36,031 bases of DNA from CAG-791 sp963591995 (GTDB taxonomy: Bacteria; Bacillota; Clostridia; Lachnospirales; Lachnospiraceae): assembly GCA_963591995.1 (NCBI GenBank), contig CAVAUJ010000020.1, positions 1-36,031 on the forward strand, given 5' to 3'. The notes under the pieces were generated by a model that was given only the letters and a program-made list of their open reading frames with translations, was not told the DNA's origin and ran no database searches. Position 1 is the first letter of the stretch; each line of letters opens with the position of its first letter. This document shows, piece by piece, positions 1 to 8,547 of this stretch. Position numbers and translations under genes: made by a program.

Positions 1-577
1 GGCGGGCGCGGATGAGCTCCATCGAGGCGTAGTCCACGTTGCACAGGGCGGGCATAATCTCCGTGAGGCCGTATTTTGAGGCAAACTCCGCCGCGGGACA
101 GGCCGTGAACTCGTAATAGATGGGCCTGCCCTCCTCATAGGGCGCGACGCTCATCTCGTAGTCGTGCCACCGATCGCAGCCGCTCTTGGCCCGCATGAAC
201 GCCCTGTACATAAGCTTTCGCCAGAACGGCTTATTGCAATCCACGAATTTCAGCCTGCGAAAGGCCGGCAGAATCAGGTTCTCCTCCATCTCTTCGATCT
301 CACGGAATGACGTGCCGTCTCTGCACACGGCATAGTAGCTCAGGATGGCGATGCAATCGTAGGTGCCGCCTGCGCCGTTGTGAAAATTCTTCTTTCCGCC
401 AAGGTCGGTGCGCCAGTCGGAAAGATAAGCCGCATATTGCTGCTGCACCCGTTCCCAGACCGCCTCGCGCTCATTCGCGGGATAGTGCAGCGCAATTTTG
501 CTGCGAATCTCCCTTTTGCATTGCCTTGAGTACAGCACATGGCAGCTGCGGTCAAATTGCAATTTGCTGTCTTTCAT
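1..577 (-). CDS. L-2-amino-thiazoline-4-carboxylate (ATC) hydrolase family protein, 3' end cut off by window edge
   Basis: I translated this frame by hand; it stays open for 192 codons to the window edge, so the C-terminus is missing. The start is ATG at 575-577, preceded by AGGGGAAG about 7 bases upstream. The protein has no signal peptide. Its late part carries CPAAEFASKYGLTEIMP followed by LCNVDYA, the Cys-Pro...Ala-Glu and Cys-x-x-Asp-Tyr pattern I associate with the ATC hydrolase family (PF14196). Named members open the thiazoline ring in cysteine formation, but most clostridial members have no known substrate, so the reaction here is unproven. The gene follows a terminator and a small inverted repeat, so it probably has its own promoter and is not part of the glucuronidase operon. 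Confidence 0.72.
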   Translation of the reverse strand, partial: MKDSKLQFDRSCHVLYSRQCKREIRSKIALHYPANEREAVWERVQQQYAAYLSDWRTDLGGKKNFHNGAGGTYDCIAILSYYAVCRDGTSFREIEEMEENLILPAFRRLKFVDCNKPFWRKLMYRAFMRAKSGCDRWHDYEMSVAPYEEGRPIYYEFTACPAAEFASKYGLTEIMPALCNVDYASMELIRAR

Positions 578-621
578 AGCGTTCTTCCCCTGTCTTTCCA
601 TCGCTTTCTCCGCTCTGCAGC

Positions 622-639
622 GGTTAGATATTGCTAACC
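622..639. promoter_or_regulatory. 6-bp inverted repeat upstream of the ATC-hydrolase-like gene
   Basis: GGTTAG (622-627) and CTAACC (634-639) form a perfect inverted repeat around a 6-base AT-rich spacer. It lies about 45 bases before the start codon at 577 and just downstream of the terminator at 651-676. A weak minus-strand promoter (TTGAAG, 16 bases, TATCTA) would overlap it. An operator role is inferred from position only. Confidence 0.35.
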
Positions 640-650
640 ATAGAGTCTTC

Positions 651-676
651 AAAAAGCCGCATCGCTGCGGCTTTTT
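651..676 (-). terminator. Rho-independent terminator of the glucuronide operon
   Basis: AAAAAGCCGCA (651-661) and TGCGGCTTTTT (666-676) form an 11-bp perfect stem with a 4-base loop and T-runs on both sides. On the minus strand it ends the operon that finishes at 787. It also works on paper on the plus strand. It separates the operon from the gene starting at 577. Confidence 0.85.
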
Positions 677-786
677 GCTTTTGAGCTCCTGTTAAAAGCT
701 CCTCTATCGGTATTCTTTTCGGATATTATTCCGTTGTCAAGCCCTGATTTGCGGGCACGCAGGGGATATCCTTGCCCTCGCTGCAT

Positions 787-2691
787 TCACTCCTTATATC
801 CGAAATCCGGGATGCTGCCCCACCGCTCGCGAAAATAATGTGCCGCAAGCTTCGGCTTCCGGTCTCTCGTGAAAAGCCCCTTCCGGTTGCCCTGCACGCG
901 GACAAGGCTCTGGCTCGTTGCAAAATCCGCAAAATTCCAGGCCTGTTCGCCTACAACGCAGCGGAATTCATCGAAGACCCTGTTGTTCATTTTGTAATAA
1001 TCAACCTGATACTCCTCGGTGTACATCACCGGTGTCGTGTCATGGAGCCCGGCCACCGTATCCGCCCCGTATTCCGTGAAGATCACCGGCTTGCCCGTCT
1101 TCTCCCATTCCTGCAGCTCTGCCCGCAGGAGCTCTTCCGGTCCGTCAAGCTCCGGCCCGCCGACGTACCAGCCGTAGTACCGGTTCAGACAGATCACGTC
1201 CGAGAGTCTTGCGGACACATCCGTATCCGGTCCGCCGGCCATCACCACGGAAGCCAGCGTACACGGCCGCTTTTGCGGATCCGATTCCCGTGCCAGCTCA
1301 TACAGCGGCTTGAAATACTCGTAGGCCCCCTCTGCACCGGAATCCGGTTCATTGGCAATGCTCCACATCACAACGCAGGCGTGGTTCTTATCCCTTGCGA
1401 TGAGGTCACGGATCACCTCCTTATGGTGGTCAAAGGTGCGGATTCCGTGCTCCTTATCGAAGGTGCCGATCGGCCTCCCTTCGAAATCCGCACCGCCGCC
1501 GAACCGCAGATTGATGCCGACCGCCGGTGTCTCGTCGATCACGACGATTCCCTCCTCATCGGCCAGCCGCATCATCTCCTCGCTGTACGGATAATGGCTG
1601 CAGCGGAAGCTGTTGGCATGCTGCCACTTCATAAGAGAGATGTCCTTCACCGCCATCGGAAGGTTCAGCCCGCGCCCGTTCGGGAAGGTATCCTCATGCT
1701 TGCCGTATCCCTTGAAATAGAACGGCTTCCCGTTGATCAGGAACTGCTGTCCCCTTACTTCCACCGTGCGCACGCCGTAGGGCAGCTCGTAGACGTCCTC
1801 TCCCAGCGTCACGCGTACGGTATAAAGGTAGGCGGCCAGCGGCTGCCAGAGATGGACGTCCTTCAGAAGGATCGAACCGCGCATGCCTTCTCCGGACGCC
1901 GCAAGGTTCCCCTCGCGGTCCAGGATCTCCACCAGGCAGGAGAGCTCCCCCTGCCCGGCCTCTTTAACATCCGCGCCGGACGCCGCTCCCTGTGCCCGAC
2001 TGCCTGCTCCGTCTCCTGATACGTCTCCGTCCTTGGCTCTGCCGTCCTCGATTTCGTAGAACAGCTCTGCATCCTCGCCGCAGAGCGCGGCCGTCACCGT
2101 AATGTCCCGGATATAATGCCGGGGTGTCGTATAGATTTCAACCGATCTCGTAATCCCGCTGTAGTTGAAGAAGTCAAAATTCGGCCGGTTCTGCCGAAGC
2201 CTGCTCCGGTAGGTCCTTCCGGATGGGGACGGGCTCTCGAACATGCCGTTCTCCTTCCCCACCGGCAAGGTCGTGTCATCGATCGTGTTGTCCACGGCAA
2301 TCGTCAGAAGATTCCCGCCATTACGCAAAAGCCCGCCGATTTCCGTCTCAAACGGCAGGAAGCCCCCGCGGTGCTCCGCGATTTTCGTCCCGTTCAGGTA
2401 CACGATGGCATGATGCGTCACCGCATCGCAGCGCAGAACCACGCGCTGCCGCTCGCACAGATAGGCCGGAATCTCGATATTCCTTTGGTAGAAAACCCAG
2501 CCGTAATGATCCCGCAACCCGATTTCTTCCTTCATATCATTGTAGGAAGCCGGCACCGGCATGGTCATGGGATCCTTCAGCGGCCTCTCCTGCCAGCCTT
2601 CTGCAAAGGCATTGCCATCATCCGGCCTGAAGCTCCAGATGCCACCCAGATCCATGCGAATTCTTGATGTTGTATTGATTGGATAGAGCAT
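787..2691 (-). CDS. uidA: Beta-glucuronidase, glycoside hydrolase family 2
   Basis: The enzyme hydrolyses beta-D-glucuronides to free glucuronate. The 634-aa protein follows E. coli UidA along its length: sugar-binding domain, Ig-like domain, then TIM barrel. The acid/base is E448 in SIANEP and the nucleophile is E540 in FTEYG. The glucuronate-recognition Asn-x-Lys is present (N602, K604 in GNRKG). The active-site loop after AVGIN matches the E. coli Loop 1 in length. An open frame extends to 2754, but ATG 2691 has AGGGGA six bases upstream and begins MLYPINTTSR, aligning with the UidA N-terminus, so I chose it. There is no signal peptide, so the enzyme is cytoplasmic. Residues about 216-248 are a Gly/Ala/Asp-rich insertion that UidA lacks. 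It is last in the operon, 43 bases after the GH2 gene. Confidence 0.95.
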   Translation of the reverse strand: MLYPINTTSRIRMDLGGIWSFRPDDGNAFAEGWQERPLKDPMTMPVPASYNDMKEEIGLRDHYGWVFYQRNIEIPAYLCERQRVVLRCDAVTHHAIVYLNGTKIAEHRGGFLPFETEIGGLLRNGGNLLTIAVDNTIDDTTLPVGKENGMFESPSPSGRTYRSRLRQNRPNFDFFNYSGITRSVEIYTTPRHYIRDITVTAALCGEDAELFYEIEDGRAKDGDVSGDGAGSRAQGAASGADVKEAGQGELSCLVEILDREGNLAASGEGMRGSILLKDVHLWQPLAAYLYTVRVTLGEDVYELPYGVRTVEVRGQQFLINGKPFYFKGYGKHEDTFPNGRGLNLPMAVKDISLMKWQHANSFRCSHYPYSEEMMRLADEEGIVVIDETPAVGINLRFGGGADFEGRPIGTFDKEHGIRTFDHHKEVIRDLIARDKNHACVVMWSIANEPDSGAEGAYEYFKPLYELARESDPQKRPCTLASVVMAGGPDTDVSARLSDVICLNRYYGWYVGGPELDGPEELLRAELQEWEKTGKPVIFTEYGADTVAGLHDTTPVMYTEEYQVDYYKMNNRVFDEFRCVVGEQAWNFADFATSQSLVRVQGNRKGLFTRDRKPKLAAHYFRERWGSIPDFGYKE

Positions 2692-2734
2692 ATTTTCCCC
2701 TACGTTTCTCCGTGCGCTTCTTATTCCCTTGCTC

Positions 2735-5134
2735 TCAGCACGGTCCCTGTACATCGATTTTTAAACTGGCTGTCTGCATTCCGTCTGCGTCCGCGTACAC
2801 CGCTACCCTTCCGGGCTCCCCTGTCATGGCGACGATCACACTCGCCTGCCCGCGGAAGAGATGCCTGGAATCGGCATGATACGGCTCCATGGATCTGCTG
2901 TCGCCGTTGTCCACGGCAACGATGACGGCAGGTCCCTCGACGCGAAAACGCACCCTTGCGCTCTCACGAAGGCAGGGAATCCCCTCGGCGTCCTTGGCCC
3001 GCACCGTCAGGAGCTCCTGATAACCATGCTCCGCCGGAGCCTCTCCTTCCTTCCGGTCGAATTGCAGCTGCACGGCAGGGCCCGGTGTCCGCAGGGTTTC
3101 CCGGCACTGCTCGATTCCGTGGCTCTTCCCGATGACCGTCACCGTGCCGGGCTCCCATTTGAGGAAGCCGCGGATCAGACCGTTATGAAAATGCTCCGGT
3201 GTATCCACATAGATTCGCATGCCGTTGATGTACAGCTCCACCTCCTCGCAATTCGTTACAATGAGATAAGGCAGAAGGCCCCTTTGAAATTGCGGGAAAT
3301 CCCAGTGAGCCACGTACGGCGGTGCATCCCAGTGATCCTTCACGCCCTCATCCTCGACCGTATAATCCAGCACCGAGAAGTGCACCATCGGACGGCTCGT
3401 CCAGCGGCTCTGCAGAATATAGGACATCGGCTTCCGCTCGAGGTTCGTACGGATGCATCCGCCGTTGGCGGTCTTCATCGGCCATCCCGTCGTCTCTCCC
3501 AGATAGTCGACGCCCGTCCAGATCATGCTCCCGATGACATAGGGATACCGCTCCGGGATAAAGGAGGGGATGTCCTCCGTAAAGTTCTTGAACTGGTCCG
3601 GATGTCCTGCGAAATATTGATAGACCTCCGTTCCCAGAATGGCCTTGTCCGGCATCGCGGCATGAATTTTCTCGTACCACTGCTCCTGGTAGTTGCAGGC
3701 GAGAAGATCCACCTTCTGTGCAATGCGGCAGATGCGCGCGATTTTCTCATCCAGATCGTAAATCTCCGTGTCATCGCTCTCATCCACGAACTGCTGAATG
3801 TCCTGAATCTGCGAGACATCCACATTGCTCTCCCGCTTGAAATGCGGATTCATGGCGCAGGTCACAGGGCGCGATGCGTCCAGAGCCTTCACGCGGTCCA
3901 CCAGCATCCCCAGAATGCGCAGCATGGAATCCTGTCCCTGGTTCTCCACCTCGTTGCCGACGCCCCAGAGGATGATGGAGGGACGGTTTCGGTCCCGCTT
4001 CACCATGCAATCAACATCCTTTTTCCAGTTCTGCTCGAAAAGGCTCCCGTAATGCCCGCCGGTCCACTTGTCAAAGCATTCCTCATAGACATAAAAGCCG
4101 AGCTCATCACACAGATCCAGGAATTCCGGTGCGTAGATGTGGTGTGCCGCGCGGATGGCATTCACGCCGATTTCCTTGAGCCGCAGGAGCCTTGCCCGCA
4201 TCATCTCCTTGCGAACGGCGATGCCCACCGCCCCTGCATCCTGGTGCAGGCAGACGCCGTGCAGCTTCACCGGCTCCCCGTTGATCCGCAGGCCCTCCTC
4301 CGGATCAATGCGCACATCACGGATGCCGATCCGCATGGAAACCGCATCCGCCGGCCGATCGTTTTCCCATCTTGTCAGCGTCAGAAGGTAAAGGTTCGGA
4401 TTCTCCGCCGACCAGAGCCTCGGCTCCTCCAGGCAGAAATTCAGCTCACCGTATTCGTCCTGCAAGGCCTCCTGCCGCGGCGCTTCCGATGCACCGCACG
4501 CCGATCCTGCTTCCTCACATCCAGCTGCCTCGGCGCCGGTTCCTTCCTCTGTCTCCGCAGAAGACCGCGGAAGGACAGCAAGTGTCCCGGTGACCCTTGT
4601 TCCGTTTTCCCAGCCGGATACCCGGATCCTCGCCGATCCGTTCTCCGGCTCCCAAACGGTCCGCACGATGATCTCCGACTCATCCAGAATGAGCTCTCCC
4701 GTCTCCACCAGCTTCACCGTGCGGTAGATTCCGGCGCCGCTGTACCACCGGTCTGTCGGGAAAATGTTGTGCGCCACACGGATCCGGACGGTGTTCGGGC
4801 CGGACACCAATGCATCCGTTACCTCCAGACGAAACGAGGAGTAGCCGTAATCCCGGCCGCCCACCTCTTTGCCGTTCACATAGACCGTGCTCTTTTCGTA
4901 TATACCGCCGAAATCCAGAAAATACCTTCTCCCGCTCTCTGCCTGCACCGCAATGGTTTTCTCATACCAGCCGGTCCCCGGCAAGGTATGAAAGCCCTGG
5001 GACGAGTCCTCCGGGCGATGAACATAGGGCGCATCCAGCACCCAGTCGTGGGGCAGGTCCACACTCCTTGCCTCCTGCTCCTCCCCGTCCATCCGGAACT
5101 TCCAGTCCTCCATCAATAAGGTTTCTTTTCTCAT
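2735..5134 (-). CDS. Glycoside hydrolase family 2 protein (beta-galactosidase-like, DUF4982-type architecture)
   Basis: This 799-aa cytoplasmic GH2 enzyme lacks a signal peptide. Domains in order are the jelly-roll sugar-binding domain (about 10-145), Ig-like domain (150-275), TIM barrel (280-590), a DUF4982-like module (about 640-690) and a C-terminal Ig-like module with the DNGD motif. The acid/base is E395 (GVGNEVE) and the nucleophile E503 (LGTEVY). LHQDAGAVG replaces the substrate-binding NRHEHHP motif of LacZ, as in other DUF4982-type GH2 enzymes. Substrate cannot be fixed from sequence; beta-galactosidase and beta-glucuronidase are both possible. Residues about 191-223 are a low-complexity Glu/Ala/Ser/Cys insert in the Ig-like domain. 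GGAGGGG precedes the ATG. It lies between the permease and uidA genes, so it probably acts on the same imported glycan. Confidence 0.9.
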   Translation of the reverse strand: MRKETLLMEDWKFRMDGEEQEARSVDLPHDWVLDAPYVHRPEDSSQGFHTLPGTGWYEKTIAVQAESGRRYFLDFGGIYEKSTVYVNGKEVGGRDYGYSSFRLEVTDALVSGPNTVRIRVAHNIFPTDRWYSGAGIYRTVKLVETGELILDESEIIVRTVWEPENGSARIRVSGWENGTRVTGTLAVLPRSSAETEEGTGAEAAGCEEAGSACGASEAPRQEALQDEYGELNFCLEEPRLWSAENPNLYLLTLTRWENDRPADAVSMRIGIRDVRIDPEEGLRINGEPVKLHGVCLHQDAGAVGIAVRKEMMRARLLRLKEIGVNAIRAAHHIYAPEFLDLCDELGFYVYEECFDKWTGGHYGSLFEQNWKKDVDCMVKRDRNRPSIILWGVGNEVENQGQDSMLRILGMLVDRVKALDASRPVTCAMNPHFKRESNVDVSQIQDIQQFVDESDDTEIYDLDEKIARICRIAQKVDLLACNYQEQWYEKIHAAMPDKAILGTEVYQYFAGHPDQFKNFTEDIPSFIPERYPYVIGSMIWTGVDYLGETTGWPMKTANGGCIRTNLERKPMSYILQSRWTSRPMVHFSVLDYTVEDEGVKDHWDAPPYVAHWDFPQFQRGLLPYLIVTNCEEVELYINGMRIYVDTPEHFHNGLIRGFLKWEPGTVTVIGKSHGIEQCRETLRTPGPAVQLQFDRKEGEAPAEHGYQELLTVRAKDAEGIPCLRESARVRFRVEGPAVIVAVDNGDSRSMEPYHADSRHLFRGQASVIVAMTGEPGRVAVYADADGMQTASLKIDVQGPC

Positions 5135-5168
5135 TTCCCCTCCATTTTCGCCAACTGCCGTAAACGGT

Positions 5169-6005
5169 CTATCCCTTCACACCGGATGCCGCGATGCCCT
5201 CGATGAAGTACTTCTGCAGGAAAACATACAGAAGGACCACCGGAATGATCGACATTGTCGTGGCAGCCAGAATCAAGGTATACTCAACGCCGAATTCCTG
5301 CTGGAAGGAACGGATGCCGATCTGCAATGTGAATTTCTCCTTCTCATTGAGAAAGATCAGCGGCGCCGTGTAGTCATTCCAGGAATCCAGGAATTTCAGG
5401 GCGATCAGCGTAGCCAGAGCCGACTTGGAAAGCGGGATCATAATCCGCGTTAAAATGCACAGATCTCCTGCGCCGTCGATGCGCGCCGCCTCCAGAAGCG
5501 AATCCGGAATGCTGATCATGAACTGCCGCAGCAGGAACACGCCAAAGGGCGAGAAGCAGTGCATCAGGATCAGCGCGGTATGCGAATTCAACAGCCCTGC
5601 ATTCCGCATCAGTTCATATTGCGGGATCATGATGACCTGATACGGGATCATCATGGTGCCAAGATACGCCATAAACAGAATATCACGCCCCTTGAAATGA
5701 AGCTTGGAAAAGGCGTAGGCGGCAAGGCAGCAGGTAACCACCTGACCCGCCGTCGAGAGAACGGCAATCTTTGCCGTGTTCCAATAATAGTGTGCAAAAG
5801 GAATGGTTTCAAATACCCGGCTGTAGTTGCTCTTCATCCACCTCGTCGGAAGAAGCTGCATCGGCACAGCGAAGAGCTCATCCTTGGGCTTAAAGGATCC
5901 CAGCACCATCCATACAAAGGGAAAGAGCATGATCAAGGCCACGACAACCAGAACAAGATAGACGATTGCTCTGCTGATTCTGCGTTTTCCGGAAACTCCC
6001 ATCAT
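5169..6005 (-). CDS. Carbohydrate ABC transporter permease, CUT1 family (MalG type)
   Basis: This is an inner-membrane subunit of a binding-protein-dependent sugar importer. The 278-aa protein has about six hydrophobic segments and the ATPase-contacting EAA motif EAARIDGAGDLCILTRIMIP. A terminal SGVKG is typical of MalG-type subunits. There are two adjacent ATGs at 6005 and 6002. AGGAGG ends 3 bases before the first and 6 before the second, so 6002 may be the true start. It follows the MalF-type permease by 15 bases and precedes the GH2 gene by 34, giving a standard sugar-uptake operon order. Confidence 0.93.
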   Translation of the reverse strand: MMGVSGKRRISRAIVYLVLVVVALIMLFPFVWMVLGSFKPKDELFAVPMQLLPTRWMKSNYSRVFETIPFAHYYWNTAKIAVLSTAGQVVTCCLAAYAFSKLHFKGRDILFMAYLGTMMIPYQVIMIPQYELMRNAGLLNSHTALILMHCFSPFGVFLLRQFMISIPDSLLEAARIDGAGDLCILTRIMIPLSKSALATLIALKFLDSWNDYTAPLIFLNEKEKFTLQIGIRSFQQEFGVEYTLILAATTMSIIPVVLLYVFLQKYFIEGIAASGVKG

Positions 6006-6020
6006 CTGCCTCCTTTCTCC

Positions 6021-6923
6021 TTAATAATTCACCCATTTTTTCTGTCCGAGGAACTGGATTACGGTGAAAATCATGATGATGCCGAACAGAATGAACGCCG
6101 CCGCGCAGGCATAGCCGAACCGGTAATCCGTAAAGGACCTCTGGAAGACAAAATAAGCCAGTACATTGGTGGCTCTTCCCGGTCCTCCCTGGGTCATCGC
6201 CATGATGATATCGAACACCTTGCAGGAGCTGATCATCTGGTTGACCAGAACAAAGAAAATGGTCGGCGAGATACCGGGCAGCGTAATGTGCACGAAGCGC
6301 TGCCAGGAATTCGCGCCGTCGAGCTTGGCCGCCTCATACAGCTCCGCATTGACTCCCTGCAGACCCGCCAGAATGATGATGGCATTGTAGCCCATGGCCC
6401 TCCATACACTGACCATTCCCACCGAAACGAGGGCCCATTGGGTGGACGAAATCCACTTGGGCGGATTCTGGTTTCCCAGCAGCATCAGCAGCTGGTTCAG
6501 CGGACCGTTGTTGGCAAGGATCAGGGACCAGACCAGTCCGACGGCGATCATGGACGTCACCTGCGGAAGAAAGTAAACCGTGCGGAAGATCTTGATCGTC
6601 CGGAACTTTGTATTCATCAAAAGCGCCATTCCGATTCCCAGAAGGAGCGCTACCGGAACAGTCAGCAGCGTATACAGCAGCGTATTCTTCAGCGAGATCA
6701 GAAAGGTCGTATCGCCGAACAGATTGACGTAATTGGCAATGCCGATAAAGTCTTTCTTCTTGAAGCCGTCCCAGTTCGTAAAGCTCAGCATCGCCGCCCG
6801 GAATACCGGATACAGATTCAGGATGGCAAAGCCGATCAGATTCGGAAGAAGGAACCAAAGTGCCTTGATCCCCTGATGGCGGATATAGGCAGGGGCTCTG
6901 GCTGTGATCGCTTTTTCATTCAT
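6021..6923 (-). CDS. Carbohydrate ABC transporter permease, CUT1 family (MalF/UgpA type)
   Basis: This is the partner membrane subunit of the same importer, about 300 aa. It has an N-terminal membrane segment (LWFLLPNLIGFAILNLYPVF), five further hydrophobic stretches and the EAA loop YEAAKLDGANSWQRFVHITLP. The open frame runs back to 7007, but that extension is cysteine/proline-rich and crosses an intercistronic hairpin. ATG 6923 has AGAGGTG about 7 bases upstream and gives a normal MalF-type N-terminus, so I use it. Substrate range is not visible, but flanking GH2 genes point to glucuronide- or galactoside-bearing saccharides. Confidence 0.93.
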   Translation of the reverse strand: MNEKAITARAPAYIRHQGIKALWFLLPNLIGFAILNLYPVFRAAMLSFTNWDGFKKKDFIGIANYVNLFGDTTFLISLKNTLLYTLLTVPVALLLGIGMALLMNTKFRTIKIFRTVYFLPQVTSMIAVGLVWSLILANNGPLNQLLMLLGNQNPPKWISSTQWALVSVGMVSVWRAMGYNAIIILAGLQGVNAELYEAAKLDGANSWQRFVHITLPGISPTIFFVLVNQMISSCKVFDIIMAMTQGGPGRATNVLAYFVFQRSFTDYRFGYACAAAFILFGIIMIFTVIQFLGQKKWVNY

Positions 6924-6972
6924 AGGAGCACCTCTCTTTTCATATGCGGGTGGAGTATTCTGCGAAAAACAA

Positions 6973-7001
6973 GGGGCCGGCCCACAAGGTGAGCGAGCCC
7001 C
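6973..7001 (-). promoter_or_regulatory. Intercistronic stem-loop between binding protein and permease genes
   Basis: On the minus strand GGGGC pairs with GCCCC (7001-6997 with 6977-6973). Inside it GCTCAC pairs with GTGGGC around a 3-base loop. TTGTTTTT follows. It lies 84 bases after the binding-protein stop and 50 bases before the permease start. This is the classic place for a partial terminator or mRNA-stabilising hairpin that keeps binding-protein mRNA in excess over permease mRNA. That role is inferred. Confidence 0.65.
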
Positions 7002-7084
7002 ATACACGAACGGCTGTGCAATTCCTGTCTGCCCGGAAGGGAGCAGACTCCGGTAAGTTCTCTGCCGCAGCGTCCACTTCTGAT

Positions 7085-8422
7085 TTACTGCGCGTTTACC
7101 ACTTCATCCTGAATTCTCTGCCTGCAGTTTGCTTCCGTTGTCTCAAGATCCTGCTCTCCGAGCAGATACAGGGAAACCTCCTCCTTGCAGATGTTGGCTG
7201 CGGGATTGTAGTTGGCATCACACGGAACCTGTGAAATGATCTTCTGGTTCACGATGTACTCGATATGCTCCGGAGCGGTCTTTCCCTGGCAATAGGTTTC
7301 CACGGTGCTCTCATCCTGCCAGGCCGGGAAATAATCGTTGCTGAGCAGAATCTCTGCGCCCTCTGCGCCGCAGCAGAACCGGATGAAATCGTAGGTGATG
7401 TCTGCCTTCTTGGAATCCTGCGTGACCATCAGAAGTCCCGGAGCGCCGACGGTCTGCGCCTCCTCGCCTTCTTCGTGCGGCATCGGCACAATGTCATAAT
7501 TCACGCTGCCGTCTCCGTTGGCAATCGCGGAATTGAGCATCTCGATGCCCCAGTCTCCCGTATAATACATGCCGTACTTGCCTTGCAGGAAGTTGCCGGT
7601 ATAATCCGCGCCGGCATCGTTTGCCATATCCGCATATTCCGGCTGGTATCCCGCATCCGAAAGGCTCTTGCAGAACTCGGCTGCCTCCATCCAGTCATGG
7701 AGCTGTGCATCATCCAGCGGATTGGTAGAGCCCTTGATGTTGGCCCGCACTCTCCACCACATGGAGGTCGGCTGGAAGTTCAAGGAGCCGTAGATCTTGT
7801 TCGTGCCCTCTCCGCTTGTGAGCTTGCCTGCGATCTCATAGTAATCGTCCCAGGTCCAGTCCTCCGACGGATATTCCACACCCGCCGCATCAAAAATGTC
7901 CTTGTTGTAGTAAACGACCCAGGCTCCCGTCTTGTAGGGCAGCGCATAGGTCTGGCCGTCGATGGCAATGCCGTCCAGTGTTCCCTGAATGCCGCTCGTG
8001 TCGGTTCCCGTCGAGGAAATCAGCTCATCCAGCGGCATCACCACCCCCTTGGAAACGTATTCGGCAAGACCGGGCGGTGAGGAAATTCCGAATCCGTCCA
8101 CATCTCCGCCGCCGCCAAGGATCGTCGCGAGCTTGGTCGCGTAGTCGTTTGCCGGTGTGAATTGAAGATTGATCGTCACGTCCGGATGCTCACTTTCATA
8201 AGCGGCCGCAAGTTCCTTCATGACGGATTCCTCGTCCGACCACATGTAGAAGTTGATGGTTGTCTTCTCCGCCGTCCCCTCCGACGAAGCATCTGCCGCA
8301 GCCTCCTGTGTCTGTGCGCCCTCCGAGGAGCTGCCGGAAGATCCCGTGCTGCCTCCGCACGCCGCAAGCGAGAGCATCGCCGACGCGCAAAGCGTCATCG
8401 CCAATACCTTTCTGTATTTCAT
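7085..8422 (-). CDS. Sugar ABC transporter solute-binding lipoprotein (family 1)
   Basis: This is the substrate receptor of the importer. The 445-aa precursor has a lipoprotein signal with lipobox LAAC; lipidated Cys22 is followed by a Gly/Ser linker, so it should be anchored outside the membrane. The mature part has the CUT1 binding-protein fold, with YYNKDIFDAAGVEYPSEDWT, and a WWR near the middle. An open frame extends to 8554, but ATG 8422 has GGAGG 6 bases upstream and starts directly with the signal peptide. It is first in the transport operon, after a 207-base promoter region. The tethered binding protein at 12009-13310 shares its layout and many motifs. Confidence 0.93.
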   Translation of the reverse strand: MKYRKVLAMTLCASAMLSLAACGGSTGSSGSSSEGAQTQEAAADASSEGTAEKTTINFYMWSDEESVMKELAAAYESEHPDVTINLQFTPANDYATKLATILGGGGDVDGFGISSPPGLAEYVSKGVVMPLDELISSTGTDTSGIQGTLDGIAIDGQTYALPYKTGAWVVYYNKDIFDAAGVEYPSEDWTWDDYYEIAGKLTSGEGTNKIYGSLNFQPTSMWWRVRANIKGSTNPLDDAQLHDWMEAAEFCKSLSDAGYQPEYADMANDAGADYTGNFLQGKYGMYYTGDWGIEMLNSAIANGDGSVNYDIVPMPHEEGEEAQTVGAPGLLMVTQDSKKADITYDFIRFCCGAEGAEILLSNDYFPAWQDESTVETYCQGKTAPEHIEYIVNQKIISQVPCDANYNPAANICKEEVSLYLLGEQDLETTEANCRQRIQDEVVNAQ

Positions 8423-8477
8423 CCTGTCCCTCCATGTTCTGATGTCCCGGATGTTCCCGGGAATCCCCTTGCAACCG

Positions 8478-8512
8478 GTACATCGATTTTCAAATAACCG
8501 GAAACGATGTAC
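8478..8512. repeat. Palindromic element, copy 1 (GTACATCG / CGATGTAC)
   Basis: GTACATCG (8478-8485) and CGATGTAC (8505-8512) flank a 19-base spacer. Read on the minus strand, arms and spacer closely match the element at 25413-25453, including CCGGTTATT in the spacer and CAAGG just after the element. It lies about 55 bases before the start of the binding-protein gene, probably in its 5' UTR. It may be an operator, an RNA structure or a small dispersed repeat. Confidence 0.7.
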
Positions 8513-8547
8513 TGTCCAAAGGATACCGCCCGCGCCCGTCCCCTTCC

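Noticed and set aside
2861..5119. 752-codon plus-strand open frame antisense to the GH2 gene
   Set aside because: The opposite strand is an unmistakable GH2 enzyme; the plus frame is Arg/Pro/His-rich nonsense typical of antisense frames.
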